Below are positions 52,324 to 61,636 of a stretch of 64,000 bases of DNA, piece after piece. A model generated the notes under the pieces. That model searched no databases. It saw nothing but the letters and a program-made list of their open reading frames with translations, and was not told where the DNA came from. The stretch is from an uncultured Dehalococcoidia bacterium (GTDB taxonomy: Bacteria; Chloroflexota; Dehalococcoidia; Lucifugimonadales; Lucifugimonadaceae): assembly GCA_958295935.1 (NCBI GenBank), contig OY282385.1, positions 744,001 to 808,000 of the forward strand, written 5' to 3'. Positions within the stretch are counted from its first letter, which is position 1; the number at the start of each line of letters is the position of its first letter. The position numbers were made by a program, and so were the translations under genes.

Positions 52324-52641
52324 TTGCACGTAACGGCGAAAGAAGTTGAGCTAACCGGTGAAGGAGTCCGTATCGTCTGGCAGGATGGTCGCGTCTACGT
52401 ATACCCGTATCGCCATCTAAGACTCCAGTGCGCTTGCGCCGGGTGCGTGGAGGAGATGACCGGCAGGTCTATTCTCAACGTTGCTTCGGTGCCCAATGAC
52501 GTGATCGTAGTGGACTGGATCCCGGTGGGCCGTTATGCCCTGCAGTTCCTGTGGTCTGATGGGCACCAAACGGGCATATACCCTTTCGAGATGTTGCTTC
52601 GCATCGCGCAGCAGGATGACGCAGTGGTGCGCGAGGATTGA
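52324..52641 (+). CDS. DUF971 (GBBH-like) protein
   Basis: A 105-residue protein of the DUF971 family: V-R-I-V-W-Q-D-G-R-V-Y-V-Y-P-Y-R-H-L-R, C-A-C-A-G-C-V-E-E, and Y-A-L-Q-F-L-W-S-D-G-H-Q-T-G-I-Y-P-F. The C-A-C-A-G-C segment could bind a metal. Relatives occur beside Mrp/ApbC iron-sulfur carriers, which is not the case here. Start is TTG 52324 with GGGAGG upstream. The next gene starts directly after its stop. Confidence 0.9.
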   Translation: MHVTAKEVELTGEGVRIVWQDGRVYVYPYRHLRLQCACAGCVEEMTGRSILNVASVPNDVIVVDWIPVGRYALQFLWSDGHQTGIYPFEMLLRIAQQDDAVVRED

Positions 52642-54684
52642 TTGGCGTTGTGGGCGGCGCACAGATTGGCCTGGATTGGGCTGGTCTGCCTACTGGCAGC
52701 TTTCTTGCTATCGGCTTGCAGATCCGGTTCTCCACCGGCCTCTGAACAGCCGACTGCCAGGCCAACCGACACCGCTACCGCGCCAGCACAGGAACAGCCG
52801 ACTGCGACACCGGTAACCAAACCGGTTCCGGCCTCGAACATTCCGTACTCGACACCCACCGCGACGCCGGCGCCCGTGCAGCCCTCAGCGGCGAACATTC
52901 CGGCTTCCGAGCCGGCGAAAGGGATCATGGACGCCGCGCTGGAGCGGATGCTCGCCTCCGCGAGCTTTACGTTCGAGATCAGCGCCCATCTAGAAATTGT
53001 GTCTAGCGACAGCACTCGCGACGTTCCGGTTACATACACCGGTGTGGTTCGACTTGGCTACGGCTATAGTTCGGCCGATATTGTGGCCGCCCTACCCGAT
53101 GAGACAGTCGAATCGCGGGTTATAGCTATGGATTTCACCACGTACGTCCTAGACGCGTCGGCCCATGACTGGGACATCATCCGGGCTGAGAGTCCGTATT
53201 TCATCGATCCAAGCAGCCTCTTCCTCCCGCGACCGGATGACCTCATCAACCTGACAGTCACCGGCCAAGAGGAGCTCGATGGAATCAAGGCGTACGCGAT
53301 ATCGGGCAGGCTGCCAGAGGTCGAGGTGGGCGGCGCCAGAGGCGCGCTCGACGTCATCTACCGGATCGGCGTAGATGATGGCCTTATGCGACAGTTCGAG
53401 GCGACGGGAGAGCTGAAGCCGGGCGGTGCCGGAACGCTGTTCGGAGACTTGGGCGTGGAGGAAGCTTCGATCAGGCTAACCGCCAGGCTGTCGGGGCATG
53501 GAGACCGGGTTGAAATAGTTACGCCTGATCTGGCAGTGGGGCGCTTTGGGCATCAGGCGGTATTGCTGGACGATGGGCGCGTCCTCGTGGGTGGCGGATT
53601 CTCCGGTTTTGCCAACAATAACGTCATCGCGCCGTTCCCGTTAGGGCTGGTTCAGATTTACAACCCCACCACGGGCCTATGGTGGATACCAGAACCCCTT
53701 GAGGGGCCGGCGATCACGTACTCCACCGCCAAGCTTGCCGACGGCCGAGTCCTGTTCGTGGGAGTTCAGGGGGAGAGCGAAGAGCATATCGCGGCGACGG
53801 CCAGCTTCTTCGACCCCGACACGAACTCATTCACTCAGCAGCCGGGCCCGGCGTTGCCGCGTCTGTTTCCGGAGGTTGTACTGCTCCGGGACGGCAGAGC
53901 GCTGGTTGCCGGAGGATTGGACGTCTCAGAGTTTTTCGATTCCCAATCACCTTATTCACGACCGAAGAACGTCGACTCGGTCGAGGTATTCGATCCTCAA
54001 ACCGGGGTTTGGGAGCAGGCTGCGGCCATGAACTCTACCGCCGAGGAACAAAGGGTCACTTTGCTGCGCGATGGGCGCGTGCTCGCGGTGACCGTCAATA
54101 CGGACCCAAATATCGATCCAACAGAAGAACCGACGGTTCGCATGGACATCTACGACCCCTCGATCGATTCATGGACGCGCATCAACAGCGCAGGGAACGC
54201 GGGTACAGAACCGGAGGAAGCCGTTCTCCAGGATGGCAGAGTTCTGTTTACGAATACGATGCAACCGGGTCCGTCGTCGGGAGGATTGCAAAGCGGCAGA
54301 ACGGATATTGGCAGGAACGAAGCAGCAACCGCCATGACGTACGATCCCGTTACCGGCGTCTGGGCGTCGGCCGGACAGATGAGCCACTGGCGGGTTGGTC
54401 ACGCTCTGACCTTGCTGGCCGACGGCCGAGTACTCGCGACAGGCGGTCTCGATCCTTTGCAGAGTTCCGACCTTTCGGGCTACGCGCTGTACGCGTCCAC
54501 AGAGATATTCGATCCTGGTGAGAACTCGTGGTCTCCAGGGCCTGATCTGACAGAGCCAAGGCGGGAGCACACGGCGATTCTCATGCCCGATGGGAGAGTA
54601 CTGGTTGCCGGAGGCATAGGTCTGGCGCCGGAGAACGAGGAGATATACCCGCTGCGATCGGTCGAGTTCATCGATCCGGGTTAG
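52642..54684 (+). CDS. lipoprotein with LppX-like domain and Kelch repeats
   Basis: A 680-residue surface protein. A signal peptide with lipobox L-L-S-A-C (Cys26) anchors it to the membrane; a Pro/Thr/Ala-rich linker covers about residues 30-90. Residues 95-300 resemble the LppX/LprG lipid-carrier-like fold (T-F-E-I-S-A-H-L, Y-A-I-S-G-R-L). From residue 300 on, about six units of the form L-x-D-G-R-V-L-V-x-G-G with Y/F-D-P-x-T-x-x-W make a Kelch/galactose-oxidase-type propeller. TTG start right after the DUF971 stop. Probably a ligand-binding protein outside the cell. Confidence 0.85.
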   Translation: MALWAAHRLAWIGLVCLLAAFLLSACRSGSPPASEQPTARPTDTATAPAQEQPTATPVTKPVPASNIPYSTPTATPAPVQPSAANIPASEPAKGIMDAALERMLASASFTFEISAHLEIVSSDSTRDVPVTYTGVVRLGYGYSSADIVAALPDETVESRVIAMDFTTYVLDASAHDWDIIRAESPYFIDPSSLFLPRPDDLINLTVTGQEELDGIKAYAISGRLPEVEVGGARGALDVIYRIGVDDGLMRQFEATGELKPGGAGTLFGDLGVEEASIRLTARLSGHGDRVEIVTPDLAVGRFGHQAVLLDDGRVLVGGGFSGFANNNVIAPFPLGLVQIYNPTTGLWWIPEPLEGPAITYSTAKLADGRVLFVGVQGESEEHIAATASFFDPDTNSFTQQPGPALPRLFPEVVLLRDGRALVAGGLDVSEFFDSQSPYSRPKNVDSVEVFDPQTGVWEQAAAMNSTAEEQRVTLLRDGRVLAVTVNTDPNIDPTEEPTVRMDIYDPSIDSWTRINSAGNAGTEPEEAVLQDGRVLFTNTMQPGPSSGGLQSGRTDIGRNEAATAMTYDPVTGVWASAGQMSHWRVGHALTLLADGRVLATGGLDPLQSSDLSGYALYASTEIFDPGENSWSPGPDLTEPRREHTAILMPDGRVLVAGGIGLAPENEEIYPLRSVEFIDPG

Positions 54685-54907
54685 GGTGATGCGAAGCTGC
54701 GCCAGGCGTTCTGACGTAGAGTGAGTCGAGCAGTCTCGCGGAAGCTCGCGTCACGTCGCGCACTGCCCGATCGAACGCCGGCCTGTTGACCTTGGACGGA
54801 GTCCGGAAACCGCTGATCTTGCGAATGTATTGCAGGGCCGCTGCGCTGACCTCTTCATCCGTCGGCTCGCTGTAAGGCGGTCTGAGTGTCTTGATGCTCC
54901 TGCACAT
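54668..54907 (-). CDS. DUF2277 family protein
   Basis: A 79-residue protein. M-C-R-S-I-K-T-L-R-P-P, T-D-E-E-V-S-A-A-A-L-Q-Y-I-R-K-I-S-G-F-R and A-F-D-R-A-V-R-D-V-T correspond to the small helical DUF2277 family, frequent in Actinobacteria and Chloroflexota. Function unknown. It overlaps the end of the convergent lipoprotein gene by 17 bases. Confidence 0.85.
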   Translation of the reverse strand: MCRSIKTLRPPYSEPTDEEVSAAALQYIRKISGFRTPSKVNRPAFDRAVRDVTRASARLLDSLYVRTPGAASHHPNPDR

Positions 54908-55112
54908 GGTCTCCGTCTCTCCGGCAATGCTTTCCTGCGAGTCAGACAGTTTCTTCAGGCATCTTAAAGCTACCCGCCGCGGCGGTGAAACGCACCGATG
55001 CGGGCGTCTCTCGAACTGCCCACGCAGATACCCTACCGCTCACGAGTGGTGCGAACGCGAAGGAGGTCCATACAAGCCGCGGCGGGGTTCCGGACGGCTG
55101 CCGGCCACGCAA

Positions 55113-56198
55113 TTACACGTTCAGCAGGTTTTTGACGGTGCCGGCTACGGCGGCCTCGTCGGGGATGAAGGCGGCTTCGAGTCCGCGGTTGTATGGCATG
55201 GGAGTGTGGGGGCCGGTTACCCGCTTGATCGGTGCGTCGAGGTAGTCGAAGGCTTTTTCGGAGACGACTGCGGCCACTTCGGAGGCCATGCTGGCTCTGG
55301 GCGTGTCCTCGTCCACTATGACTATCCGGTTTGTCTTGGCCACCGAGTCGAGGAAGATTTCTTCGTCCAGGGGTGAGACGCTGAGCAGGTCGACTACTTC
55401 TGCGTCGATGCCCTCCTTGGCCAATTGTTCTGCGGCGTTCTTGCAGACCGGGGAGGTCCAGGACATTCCGACGATGGTGACGTCTTTGCCTTCCCTTAGC
55501 AGGCGTCCCTTGCCTATGTCGATGGTGTAGCTCTGGTCTGGTACGAAGCCGGTGGTGTTGATGAGTTTCTTGTGGTTGCACACCATGACGGGGTCATCGT
55601 CCCGTATGGCTGCGGCGAGTAGTCCTCGCACGGTGTATGCATCGGAGGGTACGACGACTTTCAGGCCGGGTATGTGGGCGAGTATGGAGTAGAAGTTGGA
55701 GGAGTGTTGTGCGGCGTGTCCCGTGCCTCCTCCGGATCTAGCGAACATGGTGATGGGGACTTTGGTTTGCCCTCCAAACATGTAGCGGCTCTTGGCGGCG
55801 TTGGAGAGTAGTTGGTCGAATGCCACGGCCACGAAGTCGAAGTACATGAGGTCTACGACGGGCCTCGTGCCTGTGAGGGCGGCTCCTACGGCGGCGCCGA
55901 GGAAGCCTGCCTCGGATATGGGGGTATCGCGGATTCTTTCGGGCCCGAAGTCTTGTATGAGGCCCTTCGTGGCGGCAAATGGGCCGCCCCAGGCGTCCAG
56001 TGGCTTGCCTTCTTCGTCGGTGCGTCCTGCGCCTCCGGCGATGTCCTCGCCCATGATGAATACGTCAGGGTCCCGGTTGAGTTCGTCCCGTAGGGTGCGG
56101 TTGAAGGTTTCCCGGTATGTGGTTTCCCGGCCGGGCACGTCGAATCCGGGGCCGAGCGGCTGATGGGATGCGGCGGCGGGAGCTTCTGTCGTGGTCAT
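55113..56198 (-). CDS. pdhB: 2-oxo-acid dehydrogenase E1 component, beta subunit
   Basis: A 361-residue transketolase-fold protein. M-G-E-D-I-A-G-G-A-G, P-I-S-E-A-G-F-L-G-A-A-V-G-A-A, and V-V-P-S-D-A-Y-T-V-R-G-L-L are typical of pyruvate/acetoin dehydrogenase E1 beta. With the alpha subunit 37 bases upstream it decarboxylates a 2-oxo-acid using thiamine diphosphate. E2 and E3 genes are not in the window. Confidence 0.9.
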   Translation of the reverse strand: MTTTEAPAAASHQPLGPGFDVPGRETTYRETFNRTLRDELNRDPDVFIMGEDIAGGAGRTDEEGKPLDAWGGPFAATKGLIQDFGPERIRDTPISEAGFLGAAVGAALTGTRPVVDLMYFDFVAVAFDQLLSNAAKSRYMFGGQTKVPITMFARSGGGTGHAAQHSSNFYSILAHIPGLKVVVPSDAYTVRGLLAAAIRDDDPVMVCNHKKLINTTGFVPDQSYTIDIGKGRLLREGKDVTIVGMSWTSPVCKNAAEQLAKEGIDAEVVDLLSVSPLDEEIFLDSVAKTNRIVIVDEDTPRASMASEVAAVVSEKAFDYLDAPIKRVTGPHTPMPYNRGLEAAFIPDEAAVAGTVKNLLNV

Positions 56199-56235
56199 TC
56201 CGTATGGTTCCTGAAGTGTGCGGGGTTGGGGGTCA

Positions 56236-57228
56236 TCATCGCAGCCCCTGGAGTGGGTTGCTGTAGCTTACGTACACGTCGGAGTAAAGTTCGTCGAGGT
56301 GGGGCATGGGGCTGTTCTCGGCGAATTCGACGGCGTCGAGCATTTCCTGATCTATTTCTTTCCTGATGGCAGTTAGGCGGTCTTGGGACATTAGGGCCTG
56401 TTCTGCGACCCTCGTCTCAAAGTTTCTGATGGCGTCGCGGGCGTGCCAGGAGTCTTCCTCTTCCTTGCTGCGGTACTTATGGGGCTCGTCGGCGTGGAAG
56501 TGTCCATGGTAGCGGTAGGTCTTGAGTTCGATCAGCGAGGGGCCTTCGCCTCGCCTTGCGCGTGCTATTGCCTCTCCTGCGGCGTCGTAAACTGCGAACG
56601 CGTCCATCCCGTCCACCGTGACTCCGGGCATGGAGTAGGACTGTGCTCGGTCTGCGATGTCTCCCACGGCCACTGCGTACTCCACCGGGGTGGCCTCGGC
56701 GTAGTGGTTGTTCTCACATGCAAAGACGACGGGGAGTTTCCATACCGAGGCGAGATTCATGCTCTCGTGTAGTACTCCCTGCCCATTGGCGCCGTCTCCG
56801 AAGAATGCGACTCCGACGGAGTCGTAGCCTTTGTACTTGGCAGTGAGAGCGGCGCCGACTGCAAGGGGTATGCCGGCGCCCACGATAGCGTTGGCTCCCA
56901 GCATTCCCTTTGTGAAGTCTGCGATGTGCATGGAGCCGCCTTTTCCCTTGCATTGGCCGGTAGCCTTGCCGAATATCTCGGCCATCATGCGTTTGGCGTC
57001 CAGTCCCTTGGCGATGCAGTGGCCATGGCCTCTGTGAGTGGAGGATATCCAGTCCTTATCGGTCAGGTGCGCGCAGATACCGGTTGGGCCCGCTTCCTGT
57101 CCGTCGGAGCTGTGTGTGACTCCCATGGACTTTCCCTTGAAGGTCTGCTCGAGCATGGTTTCTTCGAAACGGCGGATCCGATACATGGTGGTGTACATCC
57201 ACGCGAGCTTGTCGGGCGGTATATCCAT
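56236..57228 (-). CDS. pdhA: 2-oxo-acid dehydrogenase E1 component, alpha subunit
   Basis: A 330-residue E1 alpha. The thiamine-diphosphate motif is G-D-G-A-N-G-Q-G with C-E-N-N-H-Y about 30 residues later; G-K-G-G-S-M-H-I and Y-R-Y-H-G-H-F-H-A-D are further signatures, the last with Phe-His-Ala in place of the usual S-x-S phosphorylation loop. Of the pyruvate/acetoin type. First gene of the pair. Confidence 0.92.
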   Translation of the reverse strand: MDIPPDKLAWMYTTMYRIRRFEETMLEQTFKGKSMGVTHSSDGQEAGPTGICAHLTDKDWISSTHRGHGHCIAKGLDAKRMMAEIFGKATGQCKGKGGSMHIADFTKGMLGANAIVGAGIPLAVGAALTAKYKGYDSVGVAFFGDGANGQGVLHESMNLASVWKLPVVFACENNHYAEATPVEYAVAVGDIADRAQSYSMPGVTVDGMDAFAVYDAAGEAIARARRGEGPSLIELKTYRYHGHFHADEPHKYRSKEEEDSWHARDAIRNFETRVAEQALMSQDRLTAIRKEIDQEMLDAVEFAENSPMPHLDELYSDVYVSYSNPLQGLR

Positions 57229-57405
57229 GTGAGTTGCCTCTACTTTTTTGCGCCTGAGCGTCGATGCTCATGGCTAGTCCGCTGGTCGGCTGAGCGGTAT
57301 GCGCTTTGCGGTGGGAGTCCTTGATCTTACAGGGCAAATCCTAGCAAATGTAAGTGAGCGGCCTCATTGGTGGAAGTTGCGGCCTGGTTCGGATCCCAAG
57401 CGGTC

Positions 57406-57574
57406 GGCGCTGAACGCTCCTTGTTGCCTAGCCTCTACTGGCCGTCCCGGCTGGCGGGTCTGCATTCGCCGGGTCTGGGGAGAGAGGTTGCAACCTCAAG
57501 CGGGCAGGCCATCGGGGCCGTGTGTGTTCGGTGGCCTGGCCGGTGTCCGTACCGGTTGGGGAACACAGGGCAGC
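57406..57574. repeat. diverged 170-bp element, copy A
   Basis: Aligns with 60230-60399 over its full length in the same orientation, about 60-65% identical by eye. Best conserved parts: GGCG[C/T]TGAACGC at the left, GT[A/G]CC[G/A]TTGGGGAACA at the right. Lies in the 473-bp gap between pdhA and the restriction gene. The pattern might be an old coding remnant or a structured RNA. Confidence 0.6.
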
Positions 57575-57701
57575 GGCGCGACGACGGAGGAGGGAGTGGG
57601 TGTTGGGGCAGGTATGGCGTCGCATTTTATCATCCTCACTCAAAGCGTCGATCATCTAACGTACATGTTCAGTGAGATACTCGCAACAGAAAGGTGTTGC
57701 G

Positions 57702-58643
57702 CTAGAATAACTTATCCGTAATCCGCACTGTGTAATGGAACACTTCGTTCAGGAAAGCTATCCACGGCCTGCCGCCGCGAATAAGATCATCGAGCAGGAA
57801 TGTTTTGGTAATTCCAGCCTCGTCCAGACGTTCTCGCATTTCATGTGTAAAAATTCCGGCGACCAAAATGTTAGTACAGCCAGGAGGTGTAGCTTCAAAA
57901 CTCTTGTGTATTGCGCCAAGTCTTTCCAGAGCTCCCGCCGGATCTTTACCGCCTTTTATTTCGATAGTTGCAACAATCGAAGAGCTACACTGCGCGGTGT
58001 GTCTAAACTCAATATCAGGTTCTGAACGATAATACATAGAATAGCCATTGGGAAGACTAAATTGAGTGCCCTCACGATTGCCAGAAAGGATAAGTTGCTC
58101 GTCTTGCAGCCATTCCTTGATTCGTATTTTAACAAGATTTTCAGCGTCCTGCCCAATTACATTCCGCATAGTACCATCCAGCCCAATGCCTATGTTGGCA
58201 ATGATATTTCTGTATCCGTTTTCGATCGTCCAGTTAGAGGACCCTTCAATAACTGACGATATCACTGCATTATATAGCTGGGCGACTTGAATGCTTTGGC
58301 CGTAGTTTATGGGGGTTGTCCGCGTACCACGCTCCCAAGAGTCCACTGATGCCGCTATATCAGCAACCCGCTTCCTTGGCAAGAGCGCGATTCCTCGATA
58401 GTATTCAGACACTTCTGGATGTTGTCGGAGCAGTCGGGGATGAGCAAATACCAATCGAGGGTCAATTCCAGCATCTACAACGTGGTTCCATGCATCCGGG
58501 CTGATCGCCAATTCGCATAGTGGAAGAAACAGAAGTTCATCTTCAAACGACAAGATTTGTTGTCGAAGAGTCAAATCAGTTCTCTGTCGAATTCTTTCCG
58601 AGATCAAGACTGAGCGGGCTTGGGCGTCTTGCAATTTAGACAT
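57702..58643 (-). CDS. XcyI-family type II restriction endonuclease
   Basis: A 313-residue protein from ATG 58643, which overlaps the methyltransferase stop by eight bases; the longer open frame to 58775 is discarded because it lies inside the methyltransferase gene. The look (E-R-I-R-Q-R-T-D-L-T, H-P-R-L-L, N-R-E-G-T-Q-F-S-L-P-N-G-Y-S) is of the XcyI group. A PD-(D/E)xK site is suggested by E-P-D-I-E-F followed by A-T-I-E-I-K-G-G. XcyI, Cfr9I and relatives cut CCCGGG; that specificity is inferred. AT-rich. Confidence 0.8.
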   Translation of the reverse strand: MSKLQDAQARSVLISERIRQRTDLTLRQQILSFEDELLFLPLCELAISPDAWNHVVDAGIDPRLVFAHPRLLRQHPEVSEYYRGIALLPRKRVADIAASVDSWERGTRTTPINYGQSIQVAQLYNAVISSVIEGSSNWTIENGYRNIIANIGIGLDGTMRNVIGQDAENLVKIRIKEWLQDEQLILSGNREGTQFSLPNGYSMYYRSEPDIEFRHTAQCSSSIVATIEIKGGKDPAGALERLGAIHKSFEATPPGCTNILVAGIFTHEMRERLDEAGITKTFLLDDLIRGGRPWIAFLNEVFHYTVRITDKLF

Positions 58644-60105
58644 CGCAGCGCACCCACTTGTACACGCACTTCCGCAGCTCACGGCGCCCGAACCGGCCCA
58701 TCTGCTGGCTGGAGTTGCCCTTCCCTCTGGGCAGCACCCAGATCCGCTCGCACCTGAACCCGGACTGTTCAGCAAAATCAGATAGTACCAAATCTACCGG
58801 GATTTCTTCCCCGTGGTACTGTACGTTATCATTGACCATAAACACGGTACCGCCAGGTCTGACAATGCGGCCTAATTCCGCGACGATTACTGCCATTTCC
58901 AGAAAATAACCCTCGATCAGTCGGATCACGTGGGGATTGCCCAGTTCACTTGAGTGGTCTCGGAGAATGTCTACCACCTCGTGAATGGCATTTTGTGCAT
59001 CGCTCATTCCAAGTGCAGCCGCAATGAGATCGGAGTTCGAGTAAATTTGTTGCAGCCATTCGCGCTTAGGCTTGTTTTCCACTGTAGCCGATAGCATTTG
59101 CTGCCTCAGTGTCTTGAAATCATCCTGTCCGTATCCAAGCCAAGCAAGCTCAAGGGCATATGTCCGGGTGTAGTCGTATCTGTTAGCATAAGGCGGCGAA
59201 GTGATTACCATATCGAAAGCGTTGTCTGCTATCTTTCTCAACAGTTGTAAGCTTGACCCTGTTAGAAACGTAGGCATACTTCTACCGTAGAGTTCTTTCA
59301 AGGGTTCGACGTCTTCTTTGATCTCTTCAAGGCGAGTGTACAGCGCTTCCTGAAATCGCAGGATTTTACCCTTGTGTATTCGTGATCTGAGCTTTCGGTC
59401 TGCGCGGTAATCCCAGCGAAGATACTGTCCATCCTTGCGCGTATAGCTCACGGATTCCAGGATACTCATGCATGCGAGATTCATCACGGTCTTAATCGTG
59501 ATGTCATCTATCGTAGCTATGAACTCTCTTGCTCGTGCAATTTCTAACTCAGTTTCCTGTGGGAAGGCTGCTTGTGTGATGCGGACATGTGGAAAAGCAT
59601 GTTGCTCAGCAGCTTTTTTATAAGATTTTACATGCTCAATCAAAGATTTGGCCGCCGAACTATACGCATCAGAGTGAAAGCCATTGGCCGCGCGTGCGAC
59701 GGCTTTTCCAGCGATGACCCCCACGGGCATGATTTCAATTCCGGTTGCTCGTAGTCCTCTGCCCGCTGCTATCAGTGGAGTTGTACCCATGCCTGAAAAG
59801 GGATCGAGCACGGAGTCAGGCTGTACGTCATCGATGAGCCGTTCTACGAGTCCACGGGAGAAGCTTTCCTTGTATTTCAACCACCGGAAACCTGGGAGGT
59901 CTCGGTTGCCCTGGTACGACACCGCCTTGCGGGTCAAGGTCGGATCGACTATCAGGCGCGATCTGAATCGCTCGTGGAGGGAACGCCGCTCGTTCACAGA
60001 CCCACCGTTCGGGGACTCGATATGGTTTGTGAATCGACCGTTTGGCATGCTTGAACGGGATCTCCGTAGCGAGGGAATTGGTTTGGAGCGAACGTCGGCC
60101 TTCAT
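58636..60105 (-). CDS. type II DNA methyltransferase, probably N4-cytosine
   Basis: A 489-residue methyltransferase. The S-adenosylmethionine motif S-V-L-D-P-F-S-G-M-G-T-T (Asp101) precedes the catalytic M-V-I-T-S-P-P-Y-A-N-R-Y-D-Y near residue 310; T-S-P-P-Y is the form of N4-methylcytosine enzymes. It protects the target of the overlapping XcyI-type nuclease. Lower GC than the flanking pdh and act genes, so the pair is probably imported. Confidence 0.88.
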   Translation of the reverse strand: MKADVRSKPIPSLRRSRSSMPNGRFTNHIESPNGGSVNERRSLHERFRSRLIVDPTLTRKAVSYQGNRDLPGFRWLKYKESFSRGLVERLIDDVQPDSVLDPFSGMGTTPLIAAGRGLRATGIEIMPVGVIAGKAVARAANGFHSDAYSSAAKSLIEHVKSYKKAAEQHAFPHVRITQAAFPQETELEIARAREFIATIDDITIKTVMNLACMSILESVSYTRKDGQYLRWDYRADRKLRSRIHKGKILRFQEALYTRLEEIKEDVEPLKELYGRSMPTFLTGSSLQLLRKIADNAFDMVITSPPYANRYDYTRTYALELAWLGYGQDDFKTLRQQMLSATVENKPKREWLQQIYSNSDLIAAALGMSDAQNAIHEVVDILRDHSSELGNPHVIRLIEGYFLEMAVIVAELGRIVRPGGTVFMVNDNVQYHGEEIPVDLVLSDFAEQSGFRCERIWVLPRGKGNSSQQMGRFGRRELRKCVYKWVRCDV

Positions 60106-60229
60106 GCTATGACTTTCGCGGGGCTGATCAAGTTGTTGGAGAATGCCGTCAGACTCCGAGTTGGCAAGATTGACACCGTCAATCGCACCACGCCATCCGA
60201 ACTCCGCCGATTTCGGATACCGAGCGGGC

Positions 60230-60399
60230 GGCGTTGAACGCGTTCCCTGCTATCCGGCCCTCGTTAGTCGTTCCTGCTGCCGGGTCTTGGACTCGCAGGG
60301 TTTCAGCGGGATTGTAACCTTGAGTCGGCCCAACATTGGCGCGGTGTCTCAATGGCTTGGGCTGCTGGCTGCCTGTACCATTGGGGAACAGTGGGCTAC
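60230..60399. repeat. diverged 170-bp element, copy B
   Basis: Second copy of the element at 57406-57574, same orientation. The two bracket the restriction-modification pair as direct repeats. In one frame it reads I-V-T-L-S-R-P-N-I-G-A-V-S-Q-W against V-A-T-S-S-G-Q-A-I-G-A-V-C-V-R-W in copy A. Confidence 0.6.
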
Positions 60400-60488
60400 A
60401 GGGTTCCTACAAGGGTTGAGCGGGGTTCAGCCTGATCGACATCCCCACCGCCTCACCTCACTCACGACTCATGTCCGCCGGAGCGAAA

Positions 60489-60884
60489 ATGGCCCAGATC
60501 TGGATCGAAGTAGAAGAGAATCCCAACTGTGGCTACCTGCCGCTCAGGACCTACTCGTCCATCGGGGAAGAGAGGTCTGCGACGTCGGTTCTGGTGGCCT
60601 ATTCTTCGGACGAGGGGCGGACGGAGGTTACGGGCTGGAGTTCGGAGGGCGGGGGGTCTCAGTGCGCGGTGCGCTGGGTTCGAGTCGGCGATTCGGGGGA
60701 GGGTGAATCTATCCTCGTCTATGGAGACGATTGGGGCGTTCGGCTCAGGCCAGAGGGCAGCCCGTCGAACTGGGACCTGGCGGCGCCCGACCAAAGCGGG
60801 GAGCCGTACCTGTTGATTTCTCCAAGTGCGGATATCCAGCCGTCCAGCGGCGCCGGAGACAGAGGCGATACGGGGAATCGTTGA
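60489..60884 (+). CDS. hypothetical protein
   Basis: A 131-residue frame from ATG 60489, with GGAG six bases upstream. It reads M-A-Q-I-W-I-E-V-E-E-N-P-N-C-G-Y-L-P and later alternating strands with Asp/Gly turns (I-L-V-Y-G-D-D-W-G-V-R-L), like a small beta-rich protein. No family recognised; the C-terminus is Ser/Gly-rich. It is more protein-like than the opposite-strand frame. Confidence 0.5.
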   Translation: MAQIWIEVEENPNCGYLPLRTYSSIGEERSATSVLVAYSSDEGRTEVTGWSSEGGGSQCAVRWVRVGDSGEGESILVYGDDWGVRLRPEGSPSNWDLAAPDQSGEPYLLISPSADIQPSSGAGDRGDTGNR

Positions 60885-60895
60885 GCCAGATCTAG

Positions 60896-60992
60896 CAGGT
60901 ACGTGAAGGAAAGGCAGAACACGCGCCACCGGCAGCGTTGCACTCCTAGGCGATGCCTACAGGTACGTGAACGAAGGGGCAGGACACGCGCC
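60896..60992. repeat. 32-bp imperfect direct repeat pair
   Basis: Copies at 60896-60927 and 60960-60992, both starting CAGGTACGTGAA and ending ACACGCGCC. Confidence 0.75.
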
Positions 60993-61086
60993 CGCCGTCC
61001 TGTCTCCTCACTATTTTGCAACCTTGGACGACTGGCGGGGGGACGTAGGGCGCGATCGAGGGCGCCGCGTTGACGCGGGGAGTTAT

Positions 61087-61380
61087 CTACCGGCCAGGAT
61101 TGGATGGAGAGTCGGGTGGTTGAGGGTCTTCGTCATCGGGGCGTTCGGGGTTTGTGTGGTCGTCGTACGGTCCGGAGGCTGAGAACAATGGGTCTTCCGG
61201 GTTTTCCGGTTGGTCCAGGGTGGATCTGCCGGTTGGCGATTCAGCCGTGCTGGAGAGTCCGGGTACACCCATCAGCCTAGCCGTGGAATCGATGGCGCTT
61301 GCGACTCCGAGCGCGGCCCATTTCAAGAACCTGCGGCGGTTCTGTTCCTGGGGACGTCCGGGATCCTGTTCGCGTTCCAT
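61087..61380 (-). CDS. small Tat-signal protein
   Basis: A 97-residue protein from ATG 61380. Q-N-R-R-R-F-L-K-W-A-A-L-G-V-A-S-A-I (residues 13-30) is a twin-arginine signal (R-R-x-F-L-K). The mature part is short, Pro/Asp-rich and probably unstructured (T-N-P-E-R-P-D-D-E-D-P-Q-P-P-D). It could be a decayed or very small exported protein. It is divergent from the respiratory genes that follow. Confidence 0.65.
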   Translation of the reverse strand: MEREQDPGRPQEQNRRRFLKWAALGVASAIDSTARLMGVPGLSSTAESPTGRSTLDQPENPEDPLFSASGPYDDHTNPERPDDEDPQPPDSPSNPGR

Positions 61381-61636
61381 GTTCCTGTGCTCTACGGCGG
61401 AGCGGCAGCGAAAGCCTCGTAGGAGGTCTCGTCTCATTCCCTGCGGCTTCCGGCTGTGTTGGTTTGAACCGTCTCTGCTTACCTTGACCTCTATATTTAG
61501 GTCGTGATACTTTTCACACGTGCTTTCACAGTGTCCTCAGCTGTGATCGGCGCGGAGTTACAGAGGCCGCCCGCTTGGGCGTTCTCCATCAACGTGTGAG
61601 GCAACTGGAACCTGTCCCCGGAGTCGCCTTTTTCAA

